A DNA stretch of 64,000 nucleotides from Epilithonimonas arachidiradicis (GTDB lineage: Bacteria; Bacteroidota; Bacteroidia; Flavobacteriales; Weeksellaceae), in the NCBI RefSeq assembly GCF_003610695.1, contig NZ_RAQH01000001.1, positions 744,001-808,000 on the forward strand. Reading direction: 5' to 3'. Below are positions 43,148 to 52,889 of the stretch, piece by piece. The translations under genes and the position numbers were made by a program. Position 1 is the stretch's first letter. The number at the start of each line of letters is the position of its first letter. Under the pieces are notes generated by a model. The model was not told the DNA's origin. It was given only the letters and a program-made list of their open reading frames with translations, and ran no database searches.

Positions 43148-43250
43148 GATGTAATAAATTCTGATTGACAAATGTCTTACTTTTAAACAACCAAGAATTG
43201 ATAAGGTTTCAAGAATAAAAACTTTTAACCTCAAACATTAAACTGAATCT

Positions 43251-43769
43251 ATGACTCAAGACCACTTTAAACAAACGGTATATATTCTCAAAGATGAGAT
43301 GTATCGTTTTGCGAAAAAGTTTTTGATGAGCGCAGATGAAGCCGAAGATGTTGTAATGGATCTGATGATGAAATTCTGGCAAAAGAAAGATGAATTGATG
43401 GTTGTGGAAAATCTGAAAAGTTTTGCTCTGCGAAGTGTAAAAAACGAATGTCTGAACCGCCTGAAACATCACGAAGTGAAACTCGGGTTTGCAAGCCAGA
43501 CGAGACATCAGTCAGAACTTTATCAGATAGAAACCAATAATATGAGAGAGCAGATTTTGGGATTTATTAACCAACTGCCAGAGAAACAAAAAATGGTCAT
43601 TCACTTAAAAGATGTCGAGGAATATGAGATTTCGGAGATTTCGGAAATTATGGAGATGGAGGAAAACGCAGTCCGCGTGAACCTGATGCGAGCCAGACAA
43701 AAAGTGAAAGAATCAATTAACAAACTTTATGCATATGAAAACAGACAGATACAAGGATTGGGAATCTAG
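43251..43769 (+). CDS. ECF RNA polymerase sigma factor
   Basis: This 172-residue protein has sigma region 2 (KFLMSADEAEDVVMDLMMKFWQ, shown here as ADEAEDVVMDLMMKFWQ, then FALRSVKNECLNRLK) and region 4 (LPEKQKMVIHLKDVEEYEISE, EMEENAVRVNLMRARQKVKE). It heads a four-gene unit with a probable anti-sigma protein and two DUF4252 proteins. Upstream, a TGACAAATGTC sequence at 43166-43176 matches the palindrome before the Crp/Fnr-type gene over 11 bases. The overlap with the next gene is 35 bases. Confidence 0.92.
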   Translation: MTQDHFKQTVYILKDEMYRFAKKFLMSADEAEDVVMDLMMKFWQKKDELMVVENLKSFALRSVKNECLNRLKHHEVKLGFASQTRHQSELYQIETNNMREQILGFINQLPEKQKMVIHLKDVEEYEISEISEIMEMEENAVRVNLMRARQKVKESINKLYAYENRQIQGLGI

Positions 43770-44457
43770 ATTCTTCGAAGGCGAAGAGTTGACGCCGGAA
43801 GAACATCTGTTTCTCAAAAACGAAAGTGATAACCCCTATTTTTCTTTTCTGAATGAAGAGAAACAGGATAAATTAGATATAAGCTTCGACGATTTCTTAA
43901 AGAAAACCGAAGAACCAAAAATAGTTGCGCTTCCGATTGTAAAAAGGAAATCTTACACACAATATTGGATGGCTGCGAGTTTGGTAATGTTAATGGGAAT
44001 CACAGGACTTTGGATGTTCAACAATCCTGAGAACATAGCACCTCAAATTGCTAATCATAATGTAGCGCCTAAGAAAGTTGAAGCGCGAAAAGCTGCTCCG
44101 GTAGAAGAAACTCAGACTCAACAGCCGGTTTTAGCTCAACAAGATATGCATCCAGTAAAGCAAACGATTGAGAAGAAAAATTCAGCGGAAAATCAACAAC
44201 CAAAAGCGCAATTCGCTTCTCAGCAGCCGAAACCAATTAAAACTGATAATCAAGCCCAAAATCAAGTAAACTCAGATTCGGAGTATAATCCAAATTATGT
44301 TATCATCAATGGAAAACCAATCTACAGCGAACAGGAAGCCATCGCTATAACAGAGGATACTTTTAATTATTTTGCAAGTAACGTTACCCAAACCATAAAT
44401 CAGGCAGAATCTGCCCAAAATCAATCATTGGATTTTTACAGGATTCTTAATTTTTAA
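43735..44457 (+). CDS. Probable anti-sigma membrane protein
   Basis: This is a protein of about 240 residues with a cytoplasmic N-terminal part (EEHLFLKNESDNPYFSFLNEE, shown to 20 as EEHLFLKNESDNPYFSFLNE). One membrane helix follows (YWMAASLVMLMGITGLWMF, about residues 84-102), then a Gln/Pro/Ala-rich periplasmic tail. The gene order directly after an ECF sigma factor, the 35-base overlap and the topology suggest an anti-sigma factor. No zinc-binding anti-sigma motif is present, so this is inferred from context. I prefer the ATG at 43735 (MKTDRY) to the one at 43729. Confidence 0.72.
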   Translation: MKTDRYKDWESRFFEGEELTPEEHLFLKNESDNPYFSFLNEEKQDKLDISFDDFLKKTEEPKIVALPIVKRKSYTQYWMAASLVMLMGITGLWMFNNPENIAPQIANHNVAPKKVEARKAAPVEETQTQQPVLAQQDMHPVKQTIEKKNSAENQQPKAQFASQQPKPIKTDNQAQNQVNSDSEYNPNYVIINGKPIYSEQEAIAITEDTFNYFASNVTQTINQAESAQNQSLDFYRILNF

Positions 44458-44560
44458 AATATTAATTAATCAAAAATGAAGTCGCTATCTACGAATCTTC
44501 TGAAATAGTACTAACGAAATGGCGATTGCATAAGACCTTAGACAACAACCAAAAATTATT

Positions 44561-45808
44561 ATGAAAAAAATATCAATATTCATCGTATTATTTCTTCTGT
44601 CCACTAATATTTTCGGACAAACAGAAGAACTTAATAAGCTCTTTGATAAATATCAGGACACAGAAGGTGTGACCTCTATCAAGATTGCAAAACCTATGTT
44701 CAAGTTATTGAATAATCTTAAAATTGATGACGAAGAATTAGGTAAAATTCAACCGCTTTTAGGAAAAGTTAATGGACTTAAAATGCTGGTTCTGGAAAAA
44801 TCTGCAAAATCAGATAATCCTCTTGTAGACGAAAAGAAAATCGAAAAGGAAATTGCAAATTCTCTCAAAAATATGAAATATGAGGAATTGGTCACTGTGA
44901 ACAATCGTGATGCTAAAATCAAATTTATGGCTCAGGATATCACATCCAATGTGATGGACAATCTGATTCTTAACATTATGTCAGAAGACAGTTCTGTACT
45001 GATGATGTTGGACGGAAAAATCTCTATGGAGGATGTAAACAATCTGATGCAGGAAACTAAAAATGTATCTTCTCTAAATCCGGTTTCTACAATCAAATCT
45101 GATAAAACTAATGTTGGCAGTGTAAGAGATGTTCCTGCTTTCAATGGGATAGAAACTTCTTCGGGAGTTGATGTAGAATTCAGTCAAAGTCCAAAGCAAA
45201 GTGTGGTTGTGAAAGTAGAACCTGAAAAGCAACAATATGTTATCACTGAAGTTGAAAATGGTGTATTGAAAATCTTTGTGAGAAACAAAGGTGTTAAGAA
45301 TCTGAATTTCAATAGTCTTAAAGTGATTGTTTCCGGACCAAAATTATCCAGATTGGTTACTAAATCCGGTTCCAGTTTCAAAGCAGTAACACCAGTTAAT
45401 GAAACCAATTTTGCTGCAAGCTGTACATCTGGGTCACAGGTTTCGGGAGACTTTAAAATCTCTACAAACACGGCCTTGGAAGTATCTTCCGGTGTTAATG
45501 TCAAAATGAACCTTGAAACCAAATCCCTGGCTTTGGAAGCAAGTAGCGGAAGTTCTATCAAATTAGCGGGCAAAGCAGATTCCGGCGTTTACAGCGCAAG
45601 CAGCGGAAGTTCTATATCGGCTAATGATTTTGTTACCAAATCAGCAGTTGTAGATGCCTCTTCCGGAGCCAATGTGAAAATCAATACAACAGAAAGTCTG
45701 ACAGCAAGCGCAAGTTCGGCATCATCCATCCAGTACAGAGGAAATCCTTCTAAGGTAAGCAAATCTGCCCAGGAAGTTACAGGCGCAAGCATTACTTCAA
45801 TCAACTAA
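44561..45808 (+). CDS. DUF4252 plus head-GIN (DUF2807) fusion protein, exported
   Basis: This 415-residue protein has a signal peptide (residues 1-19, ending NIFGQ). Its N-terminal ~170 residues resemble DUF4252 (LFDKYQDTEGVTSIKIAKPMF and KMLVLEKSAK-type strands). The C-terminal half is a repetitive beta-helix of the head-GIN/DUF2807 kind, rich in SSG turns (EVSSGVNVKM, EASSGSSIKL, DASSGANVKI). The two domains usually occur in separate proteins. Function of either is unknown. It is the third gene of the sigma-factor unit. Confidence 0.8.
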   Translation: MKKISIFIVLFLLSTNIFGQTEELNKLFDKYQDTEGVTSIKIAKPMFKLLNNLKIDDEELGKIQPLLGKVNGLKMLVLEKSAKSDNPLVDEKKIEKEIANSLKNMKYEELVTVNNRDAKIKFMAQDITSNVMDNLILNIMSEDSSVLMMLDGKISMEDVNNLMQETKNVSSLNPVSTIKSDKTNVGSVRDVPAFNGIETSSGVDVEFSQSPKQSVVVKVEPEKQQYVITEVENGVLKIFVRNKGVKNLNFNSLKVIVSGPKLSRLVTKSGSSFKAVTPVNETNFAASCTSGSQVSGDFKISTNTALEVSSGVNVKMNLETKSLALEASSGSSIKLAGKADSGVYSASSGSSISANDFVTKSAVVDASSGANVKINTTESLTASASSASSIQYRGNPSKVSKSAQEVTGASITSIN

Positions 45809-45819
45809 AAACTAAAATT

Positions 45820-46344
45820 ATGCTACGATTCTTATACATTATTATTTTGACGATTGTCGGTTTTTTTCTTCAGTCGTGTATGGTTTCTCAAAATAAAGTT
45901 CACACCGATTTTTTTGATAATCCGGGATTCAAAGAAAATTCGACTTTTGTGAGTATCAATGTTCCGACTTTCTTAGCGAAATCCTACGTGAAGCAGGCTT
46001 TAAGAGAAGACGGCGAAAGCCAGGAAGTGATTGATCTGGTCAAGAGGATCAGCGACGTAAAAGTGCTGATTGTCGAAAGTTCCAAAACGCCGGTTAAAGC
46101 AGAATTCCAAAAATATCTTTCCAAAAATAACTACGAAGAATGGATGTCTGTAAAACAACAGGGCCAGCTTATCAGCATCAATGCACAACAGTCAAAAGAC
46201 TTAATCAAGCGAATGATAATCACCGTTAATGATGATAATGACGAAAGTATTTTTGTAGATGTGAAAGGGAAATTCACGCCGGATGATATCTCAAAAATCA
46301 TCAATGCGACAGAAAAAAATCAAATCAAAATTCATAGAAACTAA
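45820..46344 (+). CDS. DUF4252 lipoprotein
   Basis: This 174-residue lipoprotein (lipobox LQSCM, Cys19) is of the DUF4252 family, similar in layout to the N-terminal domain of the preceding protein: SINVPTFLAKSYVKQALRED, VKVLIVESSKTPVKAEFQKY, YEEWMSVKQQGQLISINAQ. It lies 11 bases after that gene, so they are in one operon with the ECF sigma factor. The proteins may be targets or periplasmic partners of the sigma pathway; the molecular function is unknown. A terminator follows. Confidence 0.82.
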   Translation: MLRFLYIIILTIVGFFLQSCMVSQNKVHTDFFDNPGFKENSTFVSINVPTFLAKSYVKQALREDGESQEVIDLVKRISDVKVLIVESSKTPVKAEFQKYLSKNNYEEWMSVKQQGQLISINAQQSKDLIKRMIITVNDDNDESIFVDVKGKFTPDDISKIINATEKNQIKIHRN

Positions 46345-46355
46345 ATTTTTCAATT

Positions 46356-46380
46356 AACCACTATTTTGTAGTGGTTTTTG
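46356..46380 (+). terminator. Intrinsic terminator
   Basis: AACCACTA (46356-46363) and TAGTGGTT (46369-46376) form an 8-bp stem with a TTTTG loop and a T-run, between the convergent DUF4252 and iron-permease-like genes. Confidence 0.85.
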
Positions 46381-46384
46381 TGCT

Positions 46385-46840
46385 TTAGAAATCTTCTGAA
46401 TTTCTATTGGAGTATTTAATTTTATGCTTTTTAACTGCTACATCAATAGAGTAGCACTTATGAATATCTTCATCTTTCTTGGATAATTCGGCAATTTTTA
46501 CAAAATAATTATGGAGATGATCCAGCTCTTTTTCTGTAAGATCTTCTACATCTACCAATCTGTTGCTCGCTTGTTTGCTGGCCGCAATCAACTCGTTCAG
46601 TTTTAACTGGATCGCTTTACTGTCTTTATTTTGTGCTTTCTGAATAAGGAAAACCATCAGAAAAGTGATAATAGTAGTTCCCGTGTTTATGACTAGCTGC
46701 CACGTTTCCGAATAGTCGAAAACTGGTCCACAAACTGCCCAAATTATTACAATTGATGTCGCGCTTATGAATGCGTATGAACTACCGGTGAAATTTGTGG
46801 CCCAATTCGCAAATTTTTCGAAAAGATTTTTATTCTGCAT
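46385..46840 (-). CDS. Low-affinity iron permease family protein
   Basis: This 151-residue protein has two membrane helices (about residues 20-38 and 50-67) and a C-terminal cytoplasmic helical part. It shows the family blocks FANWATNFTGSSYAFISA, VCGPVFDYSETWQLVINTGT, TIITFLMVFLIQKAQNKDSKA (here to 20: TIITFLMVFLIQKAQNKDSK) and IQLKLNELI. The family is named after a yeast iron transporter, yet the bacterial versions are small and their transport activity is unproven. It stands alone. Confidence 0.88.
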   Translation of the reverse strand: MQNKNLFEKFANWATNFTGSSYAFISATSIVIIWAVCGPVFDYSETWQLVINTGTTIITFLMVFLIQKAQNKDSKAIQLKLNELIAASKQASNRLVDVEDLTEKELDHLHNYFVKIAELSKKDEDIHKCYSIDVAVKKHKIKYSNRNSEDF

Positions 46841-46888
46841 TTTATTTTAAATTTTAATTAAATATATCAATTTAATAGAAAAGAAAAG

Positions 46889-46905
46889 ACCTCCAAAATT
46901 GGAGG
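46889..46905 (-). terminator. Terminator downstream of the reprolysin gene
   Basis: CCTCCAA (about 46890-46896) and TTGGAGG (46899-46905) form a stem; on the minus strand a TCTTTTCTTTTC tract follows. It ends the metalloprotease transcript. Confidence 0.78.
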
Positions 46906-46930
46906 CCTAATATGAAATAATTTTAGATGA

Positions 46931-49147
46931 TTATTCTTTTACAAATTTAGTTTTAACTACTGTACCTTTATCATCAATACTGATGAAATAAACACCTTTG
47001 GCTAATTTGTTAACAGCAATTTTTCCAGAACCCAGATTACCTTTAGATACAATCTGTCCTGCAGCATTGAAAATCTCGTAAGAAGAATTCACCGTGACGT
47101 TTGTAACATTAAGAACATCTTTTACCGGATTAGGATACACTTGAAGTGATTTCGAACTCACATCAGACACAGCTAATGTTGCGCTTACTGTTGCCGGTTT
47201 TACGGCATAAAAAACATTTCCTATAGCAGAAACTCTTACATGTCCAGATTTACCGATTAAACTGGCAGGTATATTAACGCTTGCTGTACCAGAATTAGGT
47301 ACTGATTCTGCTAAGGTCGTCCAAGTTGCACCACTATCTGACGTGAAATCAATTTTAACATTAGCAACATTATATGGATTTGCTGTAGTTCCTGAAACCA
47401 CCCAAGTTATAGTCGAGTTCCCTCCTGCAGATAATGTAGAAGGTGTGTTGACAGTAAATGCACTTGCAGATCCAACCACAATTGTTTGTGTTGCAAAAGC
47501 GGTCTGTGCTTGCCCTCCTGGTTTATTATCTCTCACAGTTACTCTGAAATTAGTTGTTCTGGCAACTGTAGATGCAGCTTCAAAGTCTGCTGTATTTTTC
47601 ACTGTGCCTCCCAGAACTGTAGAGAGTTTTGGAAAATATCTTGTTGGATTTGCGGTTGGAGGATATGATCTGAAGCTAGCCCCAGATGTTGTATTGCCAA
47701 TATTACTTTTAGTGACTCCATTGGCTAATGTGCTATTATTCATCTGCTCCCAGCAATAAGTAAGAGCGTCTCCATCTGGATCTGTAGCATTAGCTGTTAA
47801 TACAAATGCTGTCCCTTTTGGAATAGTGTAAGAAGTCGTCATAGCAGTAACAACCGGAGGGTTATTGGCAATATCCGTTTCAACATCTACCGTTTTTGAA
47901 GCAAGATTGGCTTGAACCTGGTCTATACTTGCACTATGGAAATAAGGATCAGAATGGGCCTGAACATCAGTTGTTGAGCCAGTGATTCCTGCATATCCCA
48001 TAATTGTTGATCCAGAACCAGGTTCCATTTCTTTGTTCAGATATTGCTCATAAAAGCTATAGGTATGAGAATCTCCTAATTGATGTCCCAGCTCATGCGC
48101 CACATAATCGATATCGAAGCTATCACCTTTTGGAACATCATCACCAGGGGATGTAATACCACTGCCTTTATAATTATCTGGAGCGATATATGCGTATCCA
48201 CAACCTCCGTTAGCTGCTGAGTAAGATGTTGTCGTAATATCATTGCTTCCAATACATCCAATACATCCAGCATTTCCTCCTCCGCCAGTTGCACCAAATA
48301 AGTGTCCTATATCATAATCTGCATCTGTTATACCATAGTTTCCTCCATGAAGAACATTCATTAGCTCATAGTTCCATTTGCACATTTGACTTGCATTGCT
48401 GTAGGGATCAGAAGATGCTGTTGTGAAAATGAGATTCGGAGCATTGACCATATTAAGATGTAAATTAAATTCTTGTTCAAAAACGCCATTTACTCTTGTG
48501 AGCGTTGCATTGATTTGAGCCAGTGCACCTGCTGTTCCGCCAAAATACGTTGTATATTCTCCAGTAACAGACATGGCTAATCTAAGTGTATGGAATTTTT
48601 TGTTCCCTGATTTTTCTGCAGCTCCATTCTTTGCTAATTGATTTAATCTCTCAATAGACTCCGTACTTTCTTTTGTACCGCAAACAAAAGCACCATTTTT
48701 ACTGGTCTTTCCATGAACTGAATAAAAAGCCTTGTTATCTGTTGCCGGCTCAATAAACTCATATTTACCATTATCAATAATCATGGATTGGAAATCATTA
48801 GGAGCAACACTGAATCTAATATACTTTGTAGGATTATCAATTCCTACTCCAACATAAGATCCCAATTGATACTGATTAGCCAAAGTTTCATCCATTACCG
48901 GGAAGCTATTCACAGCAAATCTTTCTATTCCATCTGCTGTTGGAATACTGACAGTAACAGTTCCAACATTCTTATCAACTTTATCAGCTGCCAGCAATTG
49001 ACCTCTAATAGCATCGATGTCTAATTTGTAATAAACTGAGTTATCACTTTTTTTTGTGAGTGCTACATTAGGTGTTGCTTTACTCCATTGCGCATTAATC
49101 AATGGTAAGCTACCTAAAAATAGCAAAGTAGTTAATGTTTTCTTCAT
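46931..49147 (-). CDS. Secreted reprolysin-type zinc metalloprotease with T9SS sorting domain
   Basis: This 738-residue exported protease has a signal peptide (MKKTLTTLLFLGSLPLINAQ) and an N-terminal pro-region. The catalytic domain of the M12B-like clan carries the extended zinc motif HELGHQLGDSH (about residues 349-359) and the Met-turn TIMGYAG. A cadherin or PKD-like segment (TANATDPDGDALTYCWEQMN) and one more Ig-like repeat follow. The C-terminal type IX sorting domain starts LQVYPNPVKDVLNV. All catalytic residues are present. It is expected to be exported to the cell surface or medium and to degrade protein. Confidence 0.93.
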   Translation of the reverse strand: MKKTLTTLLFLGSLPLINAQWSKATPNVALTKKSDNSVYYKLDIDAIRGQLLAADKVDKNVGTVTVSIPTADGIERFAVNSFPVMDETLANQYQLGSYVGVGIDNPTKYIRFSVAPNDFQSMIIDNGKYEFIEPATDNKAFYSVHGKTSKNGAFVCGTKESTESIERLNQLAKNGAAEKSGNKKFHTLRLAMSVTGEYTTYFGGTAGALAQINATLTRVNGVFEQEFNLHLNMVNAPNLIFTTASSDPYSNASQMCKWNYELMNVLHGGNYGITDADYDIGHLFGATGGGGNAGCIGCIGSNDITTTSYSAANGGCGYAYIAPDNYKGSGITSPGDDVPKGDSFDIDYVAHELGHQLGDSHTYSFYEQYLNKEMEPGSGSTIMGYAGITGSTTDVQAHSDPYFHSASIDQVQANLASKTVDVETDIANNPPVVTAMTTSYTIPKGTAFVLTANATDPDGDALTYCWEQMNNSTLANGVTKSNIGNTTSGASFRSYPPTANPTRYFPKLSTVLGGTVKNTADFEAASTVARTTNFRVTVRDNKPGGQAQTAFATQTIVVGSASAFTVNTPSTLSAGGNSTITWVVSGTTANPYNVANVKIDFTSDSGATWTTLAESVPNSGTASVNIPASLIGKSGHVRVSAIGNVFYAVKPATVSATLAVSDVSSKSLQVYPNPVKDVLNVTNVTVNSSYEIFNAAGQIVSKGNLGSGKIAVNKLAKGVYFISIDDKGTVVKTKFVKE

Positions 49148-49166
49148 ATTCTTAAATTAAGGGTGA

Positions 49167-49174
49167 CAAATGTA
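49167..49174 (-). promoter_or_regulatory. -7 box of the metalloprotease gene
   Basis: TACATTTG on the minus strand matches TAnnTTTG, about 20 bases before the ATG. No clear TTG element at the proper distance. The rest of the gap 49148-49320 is very A/T-rich, without a gene. Confidence 0.45.
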
Positions 49175-49320
49175 ATATTTTATTATAAATATTGTATTGA
49201 TTTTTAAAAAATATTTTAATTTTAACAAAGTAATTTAATTTATCTATAAATAATCCTGTTTTAATAAAAATTCTAAATATTATTTTAAGCTTATTTTAAG
49301 ATGTCATAATTTATTACAAC

Positions 49321-49352
49321 AAAAAAATCCCTCTTCTTTCGAAAAGGGATTT
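49321..49352 (-). terminator. Terminator after rpsJ
   Basis: AAATCCC (49325-49331) and GGGATTT (49346-49352) form the base of a hairpin with A/T pairs inside; on the minus strand a T-run follows. It indicates that the str operon ends after rpsJ. Confidence 0.82.
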
Positions 49353-49384
49353 ATATCAATATGATAAGCCAAAAGGCTCAATTA

Positions 49385-49690
49385 TCACACTTTAATTTCT
49401 ACGTCTACTCCTGAAGGAAGTTCTAATTTCATTAGAGCATCAACAGTTTTGGAAGAAGAAGAGTAGATATCCATCAATCTTTTGTGAGCAGAAAGTTGGA
49501 ACTGTTCTCTTGCCTTCTTGTTGACGTGCGGAGATCTCAACACCGTGAAGATTCTCTTGTTCGTTGGCAATGGGATAGGACCGTTTACAACAGCACCAGT
49601 CGCCTTTACCGTTTTTACGATTTTCTCTGCAGATTTATCTACCAAGTTGTAATCGTAAGATTTAAGTTTTATTCTGATTCTTTGTGACAT
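49385..49690 (-). CDS. rpsJ: 30S ribosomal protein S10
   Basis: This 101-residue protein matches S10: [40 protein letters not shown] and the C-terminal [11 protein letters not shown]. It belongs to the head of the 30S subunit and also acts in antitermination with NusB. It is the last gene of the rpsL-rpsG-fusA-rpsJ run, 17 bases after fusA. Elsewhere rpsJ commonly leads on to rplC; here a terminator and a protease gene follow, so the S10 operon is split at this point. Confidence 0.98.
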   Translation of the reverse strand: MSQRIRIKLKSYDYNLVDKSAEKIVKTVKATGAVVNGPIPLPTNKRIFTVLRSPHVNKKAREQFQLSAHKRLMDIYSSSSKTVDALMKLELPSGVDVEIKV

Positions 49691-49707
49691 TTTAATCTAA
49701 TTTAATA

Positions 49708-51825
49708 TTAACCTTTAGCCTTAGCGATTACTTCTTCAGCAACGTTGTTCGGAGCAGCTTCATATTTTTCGAATTCCATAGAAGATGTTGCTCTACCTGA
49801 AGATAAAGTTCTAAGAGAAGTTACATAACCAAACATTTCAGATAGTGGTACGAAAGCCTTGATAACTTTAGCGTTGTTTCTATCGTCCATACCGTTTACT
49901 GTACCTCTTCTTCTGTTAAGGTCACCTACGATATCACCCATATATTCTTCCGGAGTTACAACTTCCAGTTTCATAATTGGTTCCATGATCACCGCTTTAG
50001 CAGCTCTACCAGATTCTTTGAAACCAAGCTTAGCAGCTAATTCGAAAGATAATTGGTCAGAGTCAACTGCGTGGAAAGATCCGTCCTTAAGAACGATTTT
50101 CATCGCTTCTACTTCGAATCCAGCTAAAGGACCGTTCTTCATAGCTTCTCTGAATCCTTTTTCAACTGAAGGGATAAATTCTTTAGGAATGTTACCACCT
50201 TTAATTTCGTTGATGAATTCAAGACCTGTTTTACCTTCGTCAGCAGGACCGATTTCGAATACGATATCCGCGAACTTACCTCTACCTCCAGATTGCTTTT
50301 TGTAAACCTCTCTGTGGTTAGCTTTTTGTGTAAGAGCTTCTTTGTACTCTACTTGCGGCTGACCTTGGTTAACTTCTACTTTGAACTCTCTTCTCATACG
50401 GTCTACGATGATATCCAAGTGAAGCTCACCCATACCAGAGATAATAGTTTGTCCTGAAGCCTCGTCAGTCTTAACCTGGAACGTTGGATCTTCTTCAGCT
50501 AATTTAGCCAAAGCGTTACCCATTTTATCCTGGTCAGCTTTAGTTTTAGGCTCAACAGCGATACCGATTACCGGATCCGGGAAGATCATAGATTCAAGAA
50601 CGATTGGGTTCTTTTCATCAGATAACGTATCTCCTGTTTTGATATCTTTAAATCCTACAGCTGCACCGATATCTCCAGCTTCGATATACTCAACCGGATT
50701 TTGCTTATTAGCGTGCATCTGATAGATTCTTGAGATTCTTTCTTTGTTACCAGATCTTGTGTTCAACACATAAGAACCAGCATCCAATCTTCCTGAATAA
50801 GCTCTGAAGAATGCTAATCTACCTACGAACGGGTCAGTAGCAATTTTGAAAGCTAATGCAGCGAAAGGCTCTTCAACAGATGGTTTTCTTTCGATATCAG
50901 CATCAGTTCTTGGGTCTGTTCCTTTGATATTATCCTTATCTAGTGGAGAAGGAAGATATTTACAAACAGCATCCAACATAAACTGTACTCCTTTGTTCTT
51001 GAAAGAAGAACCACAAGTCATAGGAATGATAGAAAGATCGATAGTAGCTTTTCTAAGTGCTTCGTTGATTTCTTCTTCAGAAATTGAATCCGGATCTTCG
51101 AAGAATTTCTCCATCAAAGTCTCATCATAATCAGCTACAGCTTCTACTAATTTCTCTCTGTATTCAAGAACTTCATCCTTCATATCTTCCGGAATTGGAA
51201 CTACTTCATAAGTAGCACCTTGTCCAGCTTCATCCCAGATGATCGCTCTGTTTTTGATTAAGTCTACAACCCCTTTGAAATCTTCTTCAGCACCGATTGG
51301 TAAAACGATTGGAACTGCATTAGATCCTAACATTTCTTTTACTTGTTTTACAACGTTCAAGAAGTCAGCACCTTGTCTGTCCATTTTGTTTACGAATCCC
51401 ATTCTAGCAACTTTGTAGTTGTCAGCAAGTCTCCAGTTTGTTTCAGACTGAGGCTCTACTCCGTCTACTGCAGAGAAAAGGAATACCAATCCATCTAATA
51501 CTCTCAAAGATCTGTTTACTTCTACAGTGAAGTCAACGTGTCCCGGTGTATCGATGATGTTGAAGTGGTAAGGTTTTGTTTCAGGTAATTTCTTACCTTG
51601 ATCTGTTGGGAAATTCCAGTTACAAGTAGTTGCAGCAGAAGTAATTGTAATACCTCTTTCTGCTTCCTGTTCCATCCAGTCCATTGTAGAAGCACCATCG
51701 TGAACCTCTCCAATTTTGTGGTTTACACCTGTATAGAATAAAATCCTTTCTGTAGTGGTAGTCTTACCTGCATCAATGTGAGCAGCAATACCAATATTTC
51801 TTGTAAATTTAAGATCTCTTCCCAT
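49708..51825 (-). CDS. fusA: Elongation factor G
   Basis: This 705-residue translational GTPase has the P-loop [19 protein letters not shown], the switch-II motif [17 protein letters not shown], and the complete EF-G domain set ending in domain V ([16 protein letters not shown]-type block, seen as [20 protein letters not shown]). It catalyses ribosome translocation. It is in the standard str-operon position, 6 bases after rpsG. Length is typical for bacterial EF-G. Only this one EF-G is in the window. Confidence 0.98.
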   Translation of the reverse strand: MGRDLKFTRNIGIAAHIDAGKTTTTERILFYTGVNHKIGEVHDGASTMDWMEQEAERGITITSAATTCNWNFPTDQGKKLPETKPYHFNIIDTPGHVDFTVEVNRSLRVLDGLVFLFSAVDGVEPQSETNWRLADNYKVARMGFVNKMDRQGADFLNVVKQVKEMLGSNAVPIVLPIGAEEDFKGVVDLIKNRAIIWDEAGQGATYEVVPIPEDMKDEVLEYREKLVEAVADYDETLMEKFFEDPDSISEEEINEALRKATIDLSIIPMTCGSSFKNKGVQFMLDAVCKYLPSPLDKDNIKGTDPRTDADIERKPSVEEPFAALAFKIATDPFVGRLAFFRAYSGRLDAGSYVLNTRSGNKERISRIYQMHANKQNPVEYIEAGDIGAAVGFKDIKTGDTLSDEKNPIVLESMIFPDPVIGIAVEPKTKADQDKMGNALAKLAEEDPTFQVKTDEASGQTIISGMGELHLDIIVDRMRREFKVEVNQGQPQVEYKEALTQKANHREVYKKQSGGRGKFADIVFEIGPADEGKTGLEFINEIKGGNIPKEFIPSVEKGFREAMKNGPLAGFEVEAMKIVLKDGSFHAVDSDQLSFELAAKLGFKESGRAAKAVIMEPIMKLEVVTPEEYMGDIVGDLNRRRGTVNGMDDRNNAKVIKAFVPLSEMFGYVTSLRTLSSGRATSSMEFEKYEAAPNNVAEEVIAKAKG

Positions 51826-51831
51826 TTCAGA

Positions 51832-52308
51832 TTAGAATTTGAAGTGCGAGAAAGCCTTGTTAGCTTCCGCCATTTTGTGAGTATCAGTTTTCTTTTTGAA
51901 AGCTGCACCTTCTTCTCTTGAAGCAGCTACAACTTCGTTAGCTAATTTCAAAGCCATAGACTTATCATTTCTAGCTTTAGAATATTTGATTAACCATTTC
52001 ATTGCCATAGAAATTTTTCTATCAGCTCTGATTGGCATAGGAATTTGGAAGTTAGCTCCACCTACTCTTCTAGAACGTACTTCTACGTGAGGCATTACAT
52101 TAGTCAATGCATCTTTCCAGATTTCAAGTGCAGTTTTTTCGTTATCTCCTTTTTTAGTTTCTACGATATCCAATGCATCATAGAAAATTTTGAATGCGAT
52201 TGACTTCTTACCGTCAAGCATTAGGTTATTTACGAATCTAGTTACCAATTGATCATTAAATTTCGGATCTGGTAACAACGGTCTTTTTTTCGCTTTCGTC
52301 TTTCTCAT
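51832..52308 (-). CDS. rpsG: 30S ribosomal protein S7
   Basis: This 158-residue primary 16S-rRNA-binding protein has the S7 pattern [37 protein letters not shown] and the [16 protein letters not shown] block. It nucleates assembly of the 30S head. It lies between rpsL and fusA in the str operon with a 22-base gap to rpsL. Nothing is unusual in length or sequence. Confidence 0.98.
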   Translation of the reverse strand: MRKTKAKKRPLLPDPKFNDQLVTRFVNNLMLDGKKSIAFKIFYDALDIVETKKGDNEKTALEIWKDALTNVMPHVEVRSRRVGGANFQIPMPIRADRKISMAMKWLIKYSKARNDKSMALKLANEVVAASREEGAAFKKKTDTHKMAEANKAFSHFKF

Positions 52309-52330
52309 TGTCTTATTCCTTATTTAATGA

Positions 52331-52744
52331 TTATTTTTTCTTTCCTTTTGCTGGTGCAGCTGCAGCCTGACCTGGTTTAGGTCTCTTAGCTCCATACTTA
52401 GATCTTCTCTGTGTTCTTCCATTTACACCTGCAGTGTCTAATGCACCTCTTACGATGTGGTAACGTACTCCCGGTAGGTCTTTCACCCTTCCGCCTCTTA
52501 CCAATACTATCGAGTGCTCTTGAAGATTATGTCCTTCGCCCGGGATGTAGGCGTTAACTTCTTTACCGTTAGAAAGTCTTACCCTTGCAACTTTTCTAAG
52601 TGCAGAGTTAGGTTTCTTCGGTGTAGTAGTATATACTCTCGTACATACACCACGTCTTTGTGGACAAGAATCAAGGGCAGCCGATTTGCTCTTCTTGGCA
52701 AGCGTGGCTCTTCCTTTTCTTACTAATTGTTGAATAGTAGGCAT
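52331..52744 (-). CDS. rpsL: 30S ribosomal protein S12
   Basis: This 137-residue decoding-centre protein has the invariant blocks [18 protein letters not shown] and [20 protein letters not shown]. The lysines where streptomycin-resistance changes usually arise are the ordinary residues. It carries a longer Lys/Ala-rich C-terminal tail than Escherichia coli S12. It is the first gene of the str operon and is preceded by a strong consensus promoter. Confidence 0.98.
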   Translation of the reverse strand: MPTIQQLVRKGRATLAKKSKSAALDSCPQRRGVCTRVYTTTPKKPNSALRKVARVRLSNGKEVNAYIPGEGHNLQEHSIVLVRGGRVKDLPGVRYHIVRGALDTAGVNGRTQRRSKYGAKRPKPGQAAAAPAKGKKK

Positions 52745-52768
52745 TTAATTGCTTTTTATTTTAGGGTG

Positions 52769-52798
52769 CAAAAATATAAATAATTTTTTAATCTACAA
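52769..52798 (-). promoter_or_regulatory. Promoter of the str operon
   Basis: The minus strand reads TTG (52796-52798), a 19-base A/T-rich spacer and TATTTTTG (52769-52776), the best full match to the Bacteroidota consensus next to a highly expressed operon in this window. The leader would be about 20 bases. Confidence 0.75.
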
Positions 52799-52855
52799 GC
52801 AGTTATGGGAAATTAAATTTAATTTCTATAATCTTAATTTTTTACGGGCATTTTG

Positions 52856-52863
52856 TATGTTTG
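52856..52863 (+). promoter_or_regulatory. -7 box of the unknown exported protein gene
   Basis: TATGTTTG matches TAnnTTTG, 26 bases before the ATG at 52890. It shows that the ORF extension back to 52749 is unlikely to be translated. Confidence 0.5.
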
Positions 52864-52889
52864 CAAAAAACTTAAATAATTTATTAATC

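Noticed and set aside
43166-43176. TGACAAATGTC before the sigma-factor gene, 11 bases identical to the 12250 site
   Set aside because: The last base of the palindrome differs (T for A), so I do not count it as an operator, though it deserves inclusion in a motif scan.
49164-49173. TGACAAATGT resembling the palindrome before the Crp/Fnr-type gene
   Set aside because: The right half-site is missing and the sequence is the complement of the -7 box TACATTTG of the metalloprotease gene.
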